NCBI GenBank assembly: GCA_016744725.1 | Contig: JADGDW010000030.1 | Coordinates: 1 to 32,686 of the forward strand | Source: Candidatus Albibeggiatoa sp. nov. BB20 | GTDB taxonomy: Bacteria > Pseudomonadota > Gammaproteobacteria > Beggiatoales > Beggiatoaceae | DNA length: 32,686 bases | Reading direction: 5' to 3' | Shown: in pieces, positions 24,871 to 32,686 of the stretch | Layout: each line of letters starts with the position of its first letter | Numbering within the stretch: the stretch's first letter is position 1 | Notes under the pieces: model-generated | What the model saw: the letters and a program-made list of their open reading frames with translations, nothing else | What the model was told of the DNA's origin: nothing | Databases searched by the model: none | Program-made: the position numbers and the translations under genes

Positions 24871-27282
24871 TCAAAAAGAAGGGGTGAATATAATATTATG
24901 CTCAGGTTCTGTTACCGTTTCTTCAACAGTCGTTTCAGCTTGCTCAATCTCAGTTTTTTCATCTGGTTGCTCTTCAACTACTTTGGTGGCAAGCTTCAAA
25001 CGTTCGCGTAAATGTAATAAACCCGCATGAGCAGGAAATAAGCTCAAACCTTTATTTAACCACAAATCTGTTTGGGTAAAATTTTGTTGTTCAAATTGTT
25101 GGCGAGCTAATGTTTCATAAGTTGCGCCAATTTTCTGTAAACCCTGTAATGCGGATACATTATTTTGTTGTTTCAACACTTTTTTATAAGTTTTAAATGC
25201 TAACTCATATTGCCGCTGATTCATTTGTTGTTGGGCTTGATTTAACAAAATGATAATCGGGTCTGGTTTTGGTTCAACAGGTTTAGGTTTTTCTGGTTTA
25301 ATTAATTTGCGTTTTTCTAAATTCGCTTTTAAACGTAACAGTTCTGTATGAGCTGGAGTAACTTTTAAGCCTTTTTGGATAAAATGTAAACTTTTTTCTA
25401 TATTTTGCTCTGAATTCGCTAATTTAACATACGCATTGGCAATGTTTTCTAATCCTGCTAATGCCTGCGGATGATTCGGTGCAATGTTTAAGATTTTTTG
25501 ATAACTCAGATAAGCATTATCATCATTTGGTTCAGTAAGATATAAGGATTTAAGTTGTCTTTGAGCCATTTTTAATAGTTTTTGAATCTGCTGTTGTTGA
25601 TCTTGTTTTGCGGCTAAAGCGTATTGTAACGAGATAAGTAGCTTGTTTTGTGGAAATAGATTTAAACCCTGCTTTATGATGGCCAGACGCTGTTTTATAT
25701 TTATCGTTTTATCTTGAGCTTGGGTTAAATGATTTTGTTTGATATTTTGCAAACCATTCATTGCATCATTTTGATTTTGATCTAAATTTAAAATAGATTG
25801 ATATTGTGCATAAGCAGCTTTATATTTTTTATTAGTTATATTTTGCTGGGCTTGCCGTAACAAGGTGTTAATTTGATTATTGGTTTTTTGAGCTTGAATT
25901 GCATCTGATATGCGTTGCTGTATATTTAATAATGAGGGCTGATTAGGAAATAAGGCTAACCCTTTTTCTATTATATCTAATGCTTGAATAAAATTTTTAT
26001 TATCATGATATTGTATTGCTTGTTGTTCATAATATGAACTGGCTTGTTGTAAACCCTCTTGAGCAGGCTGATTATTTGGGTCTCGATTTAAAATTATTTG
26101 ATAAGTATCAAAAGCCAAACCAATTTGGTGTTGCTGTAAATATTGATGCGCTTGTTGCTGTAAATCTGTGATTGAATCCGATTCTGCAGAGAAAAAATCC
26201 AGTCTCCAAATCAAAGCTAGCATCGCAATAATGAAAATACTTAAAATAACACTGTTTCTTAGAAAATGGCTTTGAGGCTTAGATTCTGGCAAAATAGGCT
26301 CTGGGATGGCTTGGCCTAATAAAGCAGCTTTAAAGGCAGCAACCGTTTGAAAACGATGTTCAGCCTTAACACTCAGTGCACGATCAATGGTTTCGATAAT
26401 AGAATCAGGAATGTTTAAATTAGGATAGGCTTTGAGTGAGATTAAGCCATCTTCATAAAAACGATCTGTTGCCGCAGGTGGCAAACTCCCAACTAACATC
26501 ACATACATCAACGCCCCACAAGCATAAATATCTGTCCATGCACCAATTTTTCCTTTACCTGAATATTGTTCAATAGGAGAATAACCGTGTTTTAGCACTA
26601 AATCTAAGCTACGGCTATTTTCTCCAACAATATGCCGAGCCGCCCCGAAATCAATTAAAATCGGCGTACCATCGGTCAGAATATAAATATTATGCGGTGA
26701 AATATCTCTATGATAAATGTGTTCAGCATGAACCTCTGATAATGCATCTAGGATCGGTAGCATAATGTCCAGTGTTTGATTTACTGACAGCCTACCATTT
26801 GATTCCATTAAAATATCAATGAGGCTTTGGCCTTCCAAATAGTCCATAACCATATAACCTGTTTGATTTTCTTCAAAAAAATTATGTACGTGGACTATAT
26901 GGGGATGGTCAAACTTTGCTAAATTACGGGCTTCATGCAAAAAAGAATTTAAACCCTGTAAAAAAGCAGGTTCTTGCTGTTTAATAGGCAGAATTGTGGC
27001 ACTAATAAAATCACGGGTGGCTAATGCGGTAGGTACATATTCTTTAATCGCAACTCGCTTTTGTAACCGCACATCTAGGCCTATATAGGTAATGCCAAAA
27101 CCACCTTGACCAATACTTTTGCCGATTGCATATTGTTCTTGCAACAGTGTGTATGGCTTTAAATATAAAGGATGCGGTTTATAGTGTCGATTATCCTGAC
27201 CACAATGCGGACACGTCTGCTGATTTTGCAAGATTTGCATACAGTGTATACATAATTCATGAGGGGCAAGTTCAGGAGTCAT
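24871..27282 (-). CDS. Zinc-ribbon Ser/Thr protein kinase with C-terminal TPR-like repeats
   Basis: An 803-residue Hanks-type kinase anchored in the inner membrane. A small zinc ribbon comes first (Cys11, Cys14, Cys24, Cys27). The kinase domain (about 50-325) has the glycine loop GQGGFG (58-63), Lys80, catalytic HRD (191-193) in the variant HRDISPHN, DFG (211-213) and KHGYSPIEQY in the activation segment, so it looks active. A membrane helix at about 345-365 leads to a periplasmic region of repeated TPR-like units (for example AFDTYQIILNRDPNNQPAQEGL, seen four or more times), ending in an acidic tail. TPR repeats suggest it senses or scaffolds an envelope protein. No phosphatase or obvious substrate gene is adjacent; argA lies downstream on the same strand, 42 bases away. 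Confidence 0.92.
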   Translation of the reverse strand: MTPELAPHELCIHCMQILQNQQTCPHCGQDNRHYKPHPLYLKPYTLLQEQYAIGKSIGQGGFGITYIGLDVRLQKRVAIKEYVPTALATRDFISATILPIKQQEPAFLQGLNSFLHEARNLAKFDHPHIVHVHNFFEENQTGYMVMDYLEGQSLIDILMESNGRLSVNQTLDIMLPILDALSEVHAEHIYHRDISPHNIYILTDGTPILIDFGAARHIVGENSRSLDLVLKHGYSPIEQYSGKGKIGAWTDIYACGALMYVMLVGSLPPAATDRFYEDGLISLKAYPNLNIPDSIIETIDRALSVKAEHRFQTVAAFKAALLGQAIPEPILPESKPQSHFLRNSVILSIFIIAMLALIWRLDFFSAESDSITDLQQQAHQYLQQHQIGLAFDTYQIILNRDPNNQPAQEGLQQASSYYEQQAIQYHDNKNFIQALDIIEKGLALFPNQPSLLNIQQRISDAIQAQKTNNQINTLLRQAQQNITNKKYKAAYAQYQSILNLDQNQNDAMNGLQNIKQNHLTQAQDKTINIKQRLAIIKQGLNLFPQNKLLISLQYALAAKQDQQQQIQKLLKMAQRQLKSLYLTEPNDDNAYLSYQKILNIAPNHPQALAGLENIANAYVKLANSEQNIEKSLHFIQKGLKVTPAHTELLRLKANLEKRKLIKPEKPKPVEPKPDPIIILLNQAQQQMNQRQYELAFKTYKKVLKQQNNVSALQGLQKIGATYETLARQQFEQQNFTQTDLWLNKGLSLFPAHAGLLHLRERLKLATKVVEEQPDEKTEIEQAETTVEETVTEPEHNIIFTPSF

Positions 27283-27421
27283 GGCTAGGTTTCAAGTTTA
27301 GATTGCCAATTTTTAATTTAATGCATTTGAGTAGATAACTATAACATATCTTGTAATGTTGCGTTTTGTCACTATAACTGTGTTGCCTTATAAGTCTTGC
27401 TAAATGGACAATGTCACAAAA

Positions 27422-27449
27422 TTGTCATCTTAATTGCTTAGGCTAAACT
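27422..27449 (+). promoter_or_regulatory. Candidate sigma70 promoter for the substrate-binding protein gene
   Basis: TTGTCA (27422-27427), a 16-base spacer, and TAAACT (27444-27449) resemble a -35/-10 pair, 33 bases before the start codon. Judged by eye only. Confidence 0.35.
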
Positions 27450-27482
27450 TTTTAAAGTGAATTCAAATAGGATGGAGGCTGT

Positions 27483-28664
27483 ATGCTTAAAAACATGAAG
27501 CAGTTATTGGTAACGACATTAGCAGCAAGTTTATTAGCGGTTGCACCGACAAGCCAAGCAGATTGGCAACAAACCATGAAGGATTTGTGGGGTCAAACCA
27601 AGGATACAGCACAAGAAGGTTGGGAAGCAGTTCAACCTGTTGAGCCTGTTGAAATTGGTCTTGCTTATGGCACTGAAAAGAAAAAATGGTTGGAATGGGC
27701 GGTAGAAGAATTTGCTAAAACGCCTACAGGTGAAAATGTAAAAATCAATTTAATTCCAATGGGTTCAATTGAAGGTGCAAAAGCTGTTTTAGAACAAGAT
27801 CAACGTATTCATGTCTGGTCTCCAGCAAGTAGTTTAGTACAAGATTTACTGGTTTCTAAATGGGAAGCTGAACATGGTAATGATCCTATTTATTCTGATG
27901 CACCGTTGGTTTTAACCCCAATGGTTATCGTGATGTGGAAAGACCGCTATGAAGCATTTATGGCTAAATATGAAGCAATGAACTTCAACACATTGTCAGA
28001 AGCATTGCAAGAAAGAACAGGCTGGGCTGCGATTGCAGAAAAACCAGAATGGGGTTTAGTCACTTTTGGTCATACAATGCCAACTCATTCAAATAGTGGT
28101 TTATTAGCTTTAGCATTAATGGCTTATGACTATGCTGATATTTCTCGTAAGTTGAAAGCAAAGCATGTTATGGATGAAGGCTTTTTAACTTGGATGGAAG
28201 AAACCCAAGACGCGATGACGGCTGATGAAACCAGCACAGGTAATTTAATGCGTACCATGTTGCGTTATGGCCCGTCAAAATTGAATGCGATTATCGTGTA
28301 TGAAAACTTGGCTTTATCTAATTTAGACTCTGCAAAAGGTCGTTGGGGCGACTTTAAAGTGATTTATCCAAGTCGTAGCGTTTGGAATGATAATCCTTAT
28401 TACATTTTAGATGTGAAATGGTCTGATGATAATCACAAGAATGCAGCTAAATTATTCCAAGATTTCTTATTGAGTAAAGTGGCTCAGGAAGAAGCCCGTG
28501 ATAAATATTTATTCCGTCCTGCTAATATTGATGTGCCTATTTTAGGTGATGGTAGCGCGTTTGATGGTCTAAAAGACACAGTACAGATTGATGTGCCTAC
28601 TATTAGCCGTCCTAAAGCTGATGTGTTAGAACAATTGATTCAAGTCTGGGAACGTAACCAGTAA
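27483..28664 (+). CDS. Periplasmic extracellular solute-binding protein (orphan)
   Basis: A 393-residue secreted protein with a Sec signal peptide (MLKNMKQLLVTTLAASLLAV, cleavage likely after APTSQA). A short helical linker (about 27-55) precedes a type 2 periplasmic-binding-protein fold (about 58-390): VEIGLAYGTEKKKWLEWAV, a KINLIPMGSIEG segment, WSPASSLVQDLL, and THSNSGLLALALMAY with Ser/Asn residues that could bind an oxyanion. The start is firm, with GGAGG five bases upstream. No ABC permease or ATPase genes are adjacent, so it may serve an unlinked transporter or a non-transport role. The ligand is unknown. Confidence 0.85.
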   Translation: MLKNMKQLLVTTLAASLLAVAPTSQADWQQTMKDLWGQTKDTAQEGWEAVQPVEPVEIGLAYGTEKKKWLEWAVEEFAKTPTGENVKINLIPMGSIEGAKAVLEQDQRIHVWSPASSLVQDLLVSKWEAEHGNDPIYSDAPLVLTPMVIVMWKDRYEAFMAKYEAMNFNTLSEALQERTGWAAIAEKPEWGLVTFGHTMPTHSNSGLLALALMAYDYADISRKLKAKHVMDEGFLTWMEETQDAMTADETSTGNLMRTMLRYGPSKLNAIIVYENLALSNLDSAKGRWGDFKVIYPSRSVWNDNPYYILDVKWSDDNHKNAAKLFQDFLLSKVAQEEARDKYLFRPANIDVPILGDGSAFDGLKDTVQIDVPTISRPKADVLEQLIQVWERNQ

Positions 28665-28695
28665 TCTTTTAGATTGTTTGAACATCATGGATATT

Positions 28696-28735
28696 AAAGG
28701 ACTGTTAGCGACTCAAAACTAGCAGTCCTTTTTTT
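28696..28735 (+). terminator. Rho-independent terminator of the solute-binding protein gene
   Basis: AAAGGACTGTTAG pairs with CTAGCAGTCCTTT (13-bp stem with one G-U pair, 10-base loop), followed by a T run to 28735, 32 bases after the stop codon. Its stem shares the GGACTG/CAGTCC core with the 96-bp repeat nearby. Confidence 0.8.
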
Positions 28736-28770
28736 ATCTTCATGTTGGATTAAGTTAACATTCTGGATTT

Positions 28771-28866
28771 GTGTTAGGACTGGCAGTCCTTTAATATTTC
28801 AAATATCAAATACTTTCAAATTTGAGGACTGCCAGTCCTATATCACTTTAAAATAAAACGACTATA
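28771..28866 (-). repeat. 96-bp double-palindrome repeat, copy B
   Basis: Reverse-oriented partner of 23259-23354: palindromes AGGACTGGCAGTCCT (28776-28790) and AGGACTGCCAGTCCT (28825-28839), ending in GACTATA (28860-28866). It lies between the convergent ends of the solute-binding protein gene (+) and the nucleotidyltransferase-like gene (-). Confidence 0.85.
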
Positions 28867-28871
28867 GAATG

Positions 28872-29483
28872 TTAGCGGATATCAGCAATCAGTTTTTCAA
28901 CAGCTTTTATATCAGCACGTTGCATTGGTTTTCCATCTACAGGACTTGGCGGTGACCAACGAATATCATCCACGTCAAAAATCACCAAGGTTATTTGCTC
29001 ATCCCCTGCCATAAATTGATAACACGGAAAACTCACAGTTTGTTGCTCGATTCTAAAACGTTTATCTGTCAACTCATAAGGAATACCCTGCTGCATTAAA
29101 AATATATCCATATCTTCAGGGATATTAGTAAATAAATGTAGTGTAATATCAGAATGTTGAGTTGCTGTTCCCGTCAAGATATTCCCCACTAAACGCGGTT
29201 GAAAGTCTTTAAATAAACCCATTGCCTTGATTGCAACTTCGCGTAAATGTTGCACATATAACGGCTGATTGTCAGCTTGAAATAAGCGTTGATACAATAT
29301 GATTTCGGCTTCAATTTCAGCGTTAGTCGGCAAATGACTTTTACTATTGGTCACACCTAATTCAGCGGTGGCTTTTTTCTTCGCCATTTGAAAATCTTTG
29401 ACACCTTCTTGCACCATTAATCTGGCACAAATAGCAGCGATACGTTGGCGTAATTGGTAGTCGGGTGAACCTTTATGTCTCAT
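28872..29483 (-). CDS. Conserved nucleotidyltransferase-like protein
   Basis: A protein of 203 residues belonging to a family common in gammaproteobacteria and usually annotated only as nucleotidyltransferase-like (sometimes mislabelled as a Mur ligase). Family marks visible here are a helical N-terminus, LVGNILTGTATQHSDITLHLF in the middle (a GT/S-x-x-x-x-SDI core like the nucleotidyltransferase fold), IPYELTDKRFR, and SPPSPVDGKPMQRA near the end. The frame stays open to a TTG at 29525; the ATG at 29483 (MRHKGSPDYQLRQR) is preferred because the extra residues look unlike the family. No SD is evident. The substrate is unknown. Confidence 0.72.
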   Translation of the reverse strand: MRHKGSPDYQLRQRIAAICARLMVQEGVKDFQMAKKKATAELGVTNSKSHLPTNAEIEAEIILYQRLFQADNQPLYVQHLREVAIKAMGLFKDFQPRLVGNILTGTATQHSDITLHLFTNIPEDMDIFLMQQGIPYELTDKRFRIEQQTVSFPCYQFMAGDEQITLVIFDVDDIRWSPPSPVDGKPMQRADIKAVEKLIADIR

Positions 29484-29525
29484 AATTTTTTTAAAAGCAC
29501 GAGTCAGTAATAAACAGGCCAGCAA

Positions 29526-30049
29526 TATAAAACAAAATGCGCCTAAATACTACAGCCCTAAACTGAAATTCAAATTTGAAAAGATTTTACAAAATAGAGT
29601 CTAAATAGCGATAAAAACCATTTTAAATATAATATTTTCTTATACTATCAATTTGCAAAAGTAATGGATTTGGTTTTATATCAGCTATCTATTGTGATAA
29701 AGATACTTTTTCTATACACTAACTTTATAAAAAGCAAGATTTATCATGGCATAACTGGTTTTTGAACTTTTTCAAAATCACTATTTTATCTGACAGTAGA
29801 AAAATGCTTAGTTCACGAGTACAGAAACTAAGCCTAATACCAAACAACGATGTGCTACTGGTATATTGACCTAAAAATGCTTATGATAGGCACACTTTTT
29901 TATACCCGTTTTGTGAAAATAGATAATAAAGCATAAAAAGCAGTATTCACTTTCACAGCTAAAAACAGGTTTATGGAATATGGCGATTTATCGTCCCCTG
30001 GAATGGATTCACTTTTCATAACTAAATCTTTGAGTGGAGGATATATACA
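29526..30049. other. AT-rich leader region upstream of gap
   Basis: About 520 bases with no gene I can support. A weak -35/-10 pair, TTGTGA (29911-29916) and TAAAAA (29934-29939) with a 17-base spacer, lies about 110 bases before gap. The segment CTACAGCCCTAAACTGAAAT near 29550 resembles one near 23450 (TTACAGCCCTGAATTG), perhaps a degenerate repeat. The long leader could hold regulatory structure, but I saw no known riboswitch. Confidence 0.4.
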
Positions 30050-31078
30050 ATGACAATTAAAGTCGCAATCAATGGCTATGGACGTATTGGTCGTAATGTG
30101 ATGCGTGCGTTACACGAATCTGGCCGCGATGATATTGAAATTGTTGCTATCAATGACTTAGGTAATGCAGAAACCAATGCACACTTAACTAAGTACGATA
30201 CAGCACATGGCAAATTTAATGGCGATGTCAGTGTTGAAGGTGACTATATTGTTATCAATGGCAAAAAAGTGCGTGCGTTATCAGAACGTGATCCAGCTAA
30301 ATTACCTTGGGCTGAATTAGGTGTTGACGTAGTACATGAGTCTACTGGGTTCTTTGCAAGTAAAGAAAAAGCCAGTGCACATTTACAAGGTGGCGCGAAA
30401 AAAGTCATCATTTCTGCACCGGGTGGTAAAGATGTTGATGCAACGATTGTTTACGGCGTAAATCATGGTATTTTAAAAGCCAGCGACACTGTTATTTCTA
30501 ATGCTTCTTGTACTACAAACTGCTTAGCACCTTTAGTTAAGCCTTTGCATGAAACGATCGGGGTAAAACATGGTTTAATGACAACCATCCATTCTTATAC
30601 CAATGACCAAGTGTTAACTGACGTTTATCATTCAGACTTGCGTCGTGCCCGTTCTGCAACCCAATCGATGATTCCTACTAAAACAGGTGCAGCGGCTGCG
30701 GTCGGCTTAGTGCTTCCAGATTTAAATGGTAAATTAGATGGTTTCTCAGTACGTGTGCCAACGATCAACGTTTCAGTGGTTGATTTAACTTTTGTTGCAA
30801 ACCGTGCAACTTCTATTGAAGAAATCAATGAAATTTTGAAGAAAGCCTCTGAAACACCTGTTGCTGACGGTGGTTTACAAGGTATTTTAGCGTATAACGT
30901 AGAGCCTTTAGTGTCTATTGACTTCAATCATACAACCGCTTCTTCTAGTTATGATTCAACTCAAACTCGTGTCACTCAAGACGGTACTTTAGTGAAAGTA
31001 TTATCTTGGTATGATAACGAGTGGGGTTTCTCAAATCGTATGTTAGATACAACAGTGGCGTTAATGACTGCTAGTTAA
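30050..31078 (+). CDS. gap: Type I glyceraldehyde-3-phosphate dehydrogenase
   Basis: Cytoplasmic glycolytic/gluconeogenic enzyme that converts glyceraldehyde-3-phosphate, NAD+ and phosphate to 1,3-bisphosphoglycerate. The 342 residues include the Rossmann motif INGYGRIGRNVMRAL (about 7-21), catalytic Cys154 in SNASCTTNCLAPL, His181 in TTIHSYTNDQ, and the conserved RRARSATQSMIPTKTGAAAA loop. The C-terminus has WYDNEWGFSNRM. NAD rather than NADP preference is likely from AINDLG at the adenosine pocket, but this is inference. GGAGG lies 9 bases before the ATG. No pgk, tkt or fba gene follows; an Rpn-type gene does. Confidence 0.97.
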   Translation: MTIKVAINGYGRIGRNVMRALHESGRDDIEIVAINDLGNAETNAHLTKYDTAHGKFNGDVSVEGDYIVINGKKVRALSERDPAKLPWAELGVDVVHESTGFFASKEKASAHLQGGAKKVIISAPGGKDVDATIVYGVNHGILKASDTVISNASCTTNCLAPLVKPLHETIGVKHGLMTTIHSYTNDQVLTDVYHSDLRRARSATQSMIPTKTGAAAAVGLVLPDLNGKLDGFSVRVPTINVSVVDLTFVANRATSIEEINEILKKASETPVADGGLQGILAYNVEPLVSIDFNHTTASSSYDSTQTRVTQDGTLVKVLSWYDNEWGFSNRMLDTTVALMTAS

Positions 31079-31087
31079 TTGATTTTG

Positions 31088-31122
31088 AGGTGAGAGCGGC
31101 TATAATTTAGCTCATCTCACCT
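31088..31122 (+). terminator. Hairpin downstream of gap
   Basis: AGGTGAGA (31088-31095) pairs with TCTCACCT (31115-31122), with GAGC/GCTC as an alternative inner pairing. It starts 9 bases after the gap stop. There is no U run, so termination is possible but not shown. Confidence 0.45.
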
Positions 31123-31151
31123 TGCTCAATTAAAAAACGTGGTCACTGCAA

Positions 31152-32003
31152 ATGAATGACAAATATATCAATTTATTTACGGACTATGGTTTTAAAAAGA
31201 TATTTGGCGAAGAACCGAATAAAGATTTGTTGATTGGTTTTTTAAACGCCTTATTGGACAAACAACAACATATAACAGATTTAACTTATCTCAAAAATGA
31301 GCAATTAGGTAGGAATCAAGGTGAGCGCAGAGCCATTTATGATTTGTACTGTTCCAATGAACGAGGTGAAAAGTTTATTGTTGAAATTCAAAGAGTCAAA
31401 CAACAATACTTTAAAGATAGAAGTTTATATTACGCCACATTTGCGATTCAGGAACAAGCCAGAAAAGGTGATGACTGGAAATATCAGCTTAAGCATGTCT
31501 ACACCATTGGCATCTTAGATTTTAAATTTGATGATAATACCCCTGAATTACACCATCATGTACAGTTAGTCGAAACCACCACTCAACGTGTGTTTTATGA
31601 CAAACTGACCTTCATTTATTTAGAAATCCCCAAATTCAATAAAGCCTTATCAGAATTGCAAAATGACTATGAAAAATGGTTATATGCGTTCAAAAATTTA
31701 CATAAATTATCCGACCGACCCAGCGCGTTACAAGAAGGTATTTTCAAAAAGCTATTAGAAGCCGCAGAAATCACTAAACTTGACCAAAATAGTTTTGATG
31801 AATACCAAGACAGCTTAAAAGTTTATTGGGATTTGAAAAGCTCTATGGATAGTTATTACTTAGATGGTAAAAAGGATAAAGCCATGGAAATAGCAATTAA
31901 TCTACTTAAAGCAAATATTGATATACAAATTATTGAAAAGACCACAGGATTATCTATAAAAAGTATTGAAGAATTAAAAAACCTACTCGCTATAAACGAA
32001 TGA
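31152..32003 (+). CDS. Rpn family PD-(D/E)XK nuclease (transposase-like)
   Basis: A 283-residue member of the Rpn/PDDEXK_2 family, often annotated as a transposase; Rpn proteins in E. coli are nucleases that promote RecA-independent recombination. The opening NLFTDYGFKKIFGEEPNKDLLIGFLN is diagnostic. Active-site residues are visible as Asp64 (AIYDLYC) and Glu78-x-Gln80 (FIVEIQR), followed by the YYATFAIQEQARKG and LKHVYTIGILDF segments. The C-terminal helices are the variable part (KAMEIAINLLK, TGLSIKSIEELKN). It looks intact. The SD is weak. Such genes occur in many scattered copies in genomes of this kind. Confidence 0.9.
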   Translation: MNDKYINLFTDYGFKKIFGEEPNKDLLIGFLNALLDKQQHITDLTYLKNEQLGRNQGERRAIYDLYCSNERGEKFIVEIQRVKQQYFKDRSLYYATFAIQEQARKGDDWKYQLKHVYTIGILDFKFDDNTPELHHHVQLVETTTQRVFYDKLTFIYLEIPKFNKALSELQNDYEKWLYAFKNLHKLSDRPSALQEGIFKKLLEAAEITKLDQNSFDEYQDSLKVYWDLKSSMDSYYLDGKKDKAMEIAINLLKANIDIQIIEKTTGLSIKSIEELKNLLAINE

Positions 32004-32029
32004 TAAATAGACTACTAAAGGAGTAAATT

Positions 32030-32686
32030 ATGAAAAAAATAATGCTTATCATGACAATACTGTTGTTATTGGGTACGCATCAGAGTTTTGCAGCTCCAAT
32101 TCCTGAAAATATGCTAGGAAGGCCTTTGATTGTGCTTGCAACACCTCAAGGTTCAGATGATCCCTATTATGGGGAGTTCTTCAATGAGATTGTTGATTTT
32201 CAGGTGAGCTACGCAAAGCGTATCGCAGGTAATGATAACGTGATTATCATCGCGCCTGAGGGAGAAGCATACGATCGAGTAAGTCGTGCGCTTCCCGGTC
32301 ATGTCTTGAAGGGCAAAGTGGCTGACATTTGGATGCGAGATTTAGGTGCTTCTCGTCAGAAAGACCCGATATTATTCCAATATTGGCCTAATTATATTCA
32401 GCCAAGCTCACTTAGAACTGAAACTAGACAGTCTTTTTTAAATGTTCTTTCTCAATATGGGGTAAGTGCTGAAGATTTTATTCCCAGCAATATAATATTG
32501 GATGGCGGCAACTTTGTTGATAATGGAGTAGATACAGTTGTTATGACAACGAGAGTCTATACGGATAATCCGCAACTTTCTCCTGATGAACTAAACAACC
32601 ACCCGCTAAAGACGGGTGGGTTAGAGGCTTGGCGGCTGAAAGCCGGGATACAGGGCGACCAAGCCCTGTTGTCATTAAAGAATTAG
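32030..32686 (+). pseudogene. Agmatine/peptidylarginine deiminase family protein, 3' half replaced by mobile-element DNA
   Basis: Residues 1-188 read as a secreted member of the agmatine/peptidylarginine deiminase family: signal peptide ending QSFA, then ADIWMRDLG (Asp98, Arg103, Asp104) and IILDGGNFVDNG (Asp158), the substrate-binding motifs of the fold. After about 32593 the frame runs into hairpin DNA and codes an unrelated 30-residue tail before a stop at the window edge. The rest of the family fold, with the catalytic His (DGHxD) and Cys, is missing. GGAG lies 7-8 bases before the ATG, so it may still be expressed. A functional short protein is unlikely. Confidence 0.82.
32599..32669. 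mobile_element. Structured element end (TnpB/IS200-IS605-like hairpin cluster)
   Basis: Three hairpins in 71 bases: CCACCCG-N7-CGGGTGG (32599-32619), CGGCT-GAA-AGCCG (32633-32645) and ACAGGGC-N6-GCCCTGT (32650-32669). GGCTTGG (32626-32632) can also pair with CCAAGCC (32659-32665), competing with the third stem. This layout, and the CCACCCG/CGGGTGG hairpin, resemble ends of TnpB-bearing elements, whose right end encodes omega-RNA. Read on the minus strand, the element would lie to the right, beyond the window. Confidence 0.6.

Overview
The window looks like a low-GC, sulfur-oxidiser-type gammaproteobacterial chromosome. The gene families (TgpA, MscK-type channel, HolA, PbpC, RatA-RnfH, ArgA, type I GAPDH) are gammaproteobacterial. 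The abundant palindromic repeats, IS607/TnpB debris, an Rpn-type nuclease and AT-rich spacers are reminiscent of Beggiatoaceae/Thiotrichales. That placement rests on impression, not on a search.

Layout. 21-93 (-): tRNA-Ala(GGC). 192-7528 (-): transglutaminase TgpA, a giant MscS-family channel, DNA polymerase III delta (holA) and a small CZB zinc-binding protein just upstream of holA. 7802-12322 (+): a CHASE/HAMP/HisKA/REC hybrid kinase, then penicillin-binding protein 1C. 12323-12700: palindromic repeats. 12701-14911 (-): a TonB-dependent receptor. 14912-17154: a mobile-element and repeat graveyard holding multi-hairpin repeats, a lone MNT nucleotidyltransferase, an IS607 remnant (internally deleted tnpB plus the tail of tnpA) and the C-terminal piece of a DUF3368 PIN-like gene. 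17155-19303 (+): NSS sodium symporter overlapping ratA, then rnfH. 19418-19948 (-): an unknown membrane protein. 19958-20806: AT-rich spacer without a convincing gene. 20807-23207 (+): a tightly overlapped operon of RHH/BrnA-like protein, DUF4350 membrane protein and MoxR ATPase. 23500-27282 (-): argA and a zinc-ribbon/kinase/TPR Ser/Thr kinase. 27483-28664 (+): an orphan substrate-binding protein. 28872-29483 (-): a conserved nucleotidyltransferase-like protein. 30050-31078 (+): GAPDH. 31152-32003 (+): Rpn/PD-(D/E)XK nuclease. 32030-end (+): an agmatine-deiminase-family gene whose 3' half is replaced by a structured mobile-element end.

How the genes relate. Much of the window is housekeeping plus cell-envelope function (TgpA, channel, PbpC, TonB receptor, MoxR/DUF4350). 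TgpA and MoxR/DUF4350 are usually neighbours together with a DUF58 gene; here they lie about 20 kb apart and no DUF58 gene is seen. The strongest non-gene signals are an inverted pair of 96-bp repeats, each lying between convergent genes (23259-23354 and 28771-28866), and the hairpin cluster at 32599-32669 that resembles a TnpB-element end or omega-RNA. I did not find a clearly new defence or biosynthetic system; the best candidates for novelty are the RHH-DUF4350-MoxR operon, the RuvC-I-less TnpB, and the repeat families.
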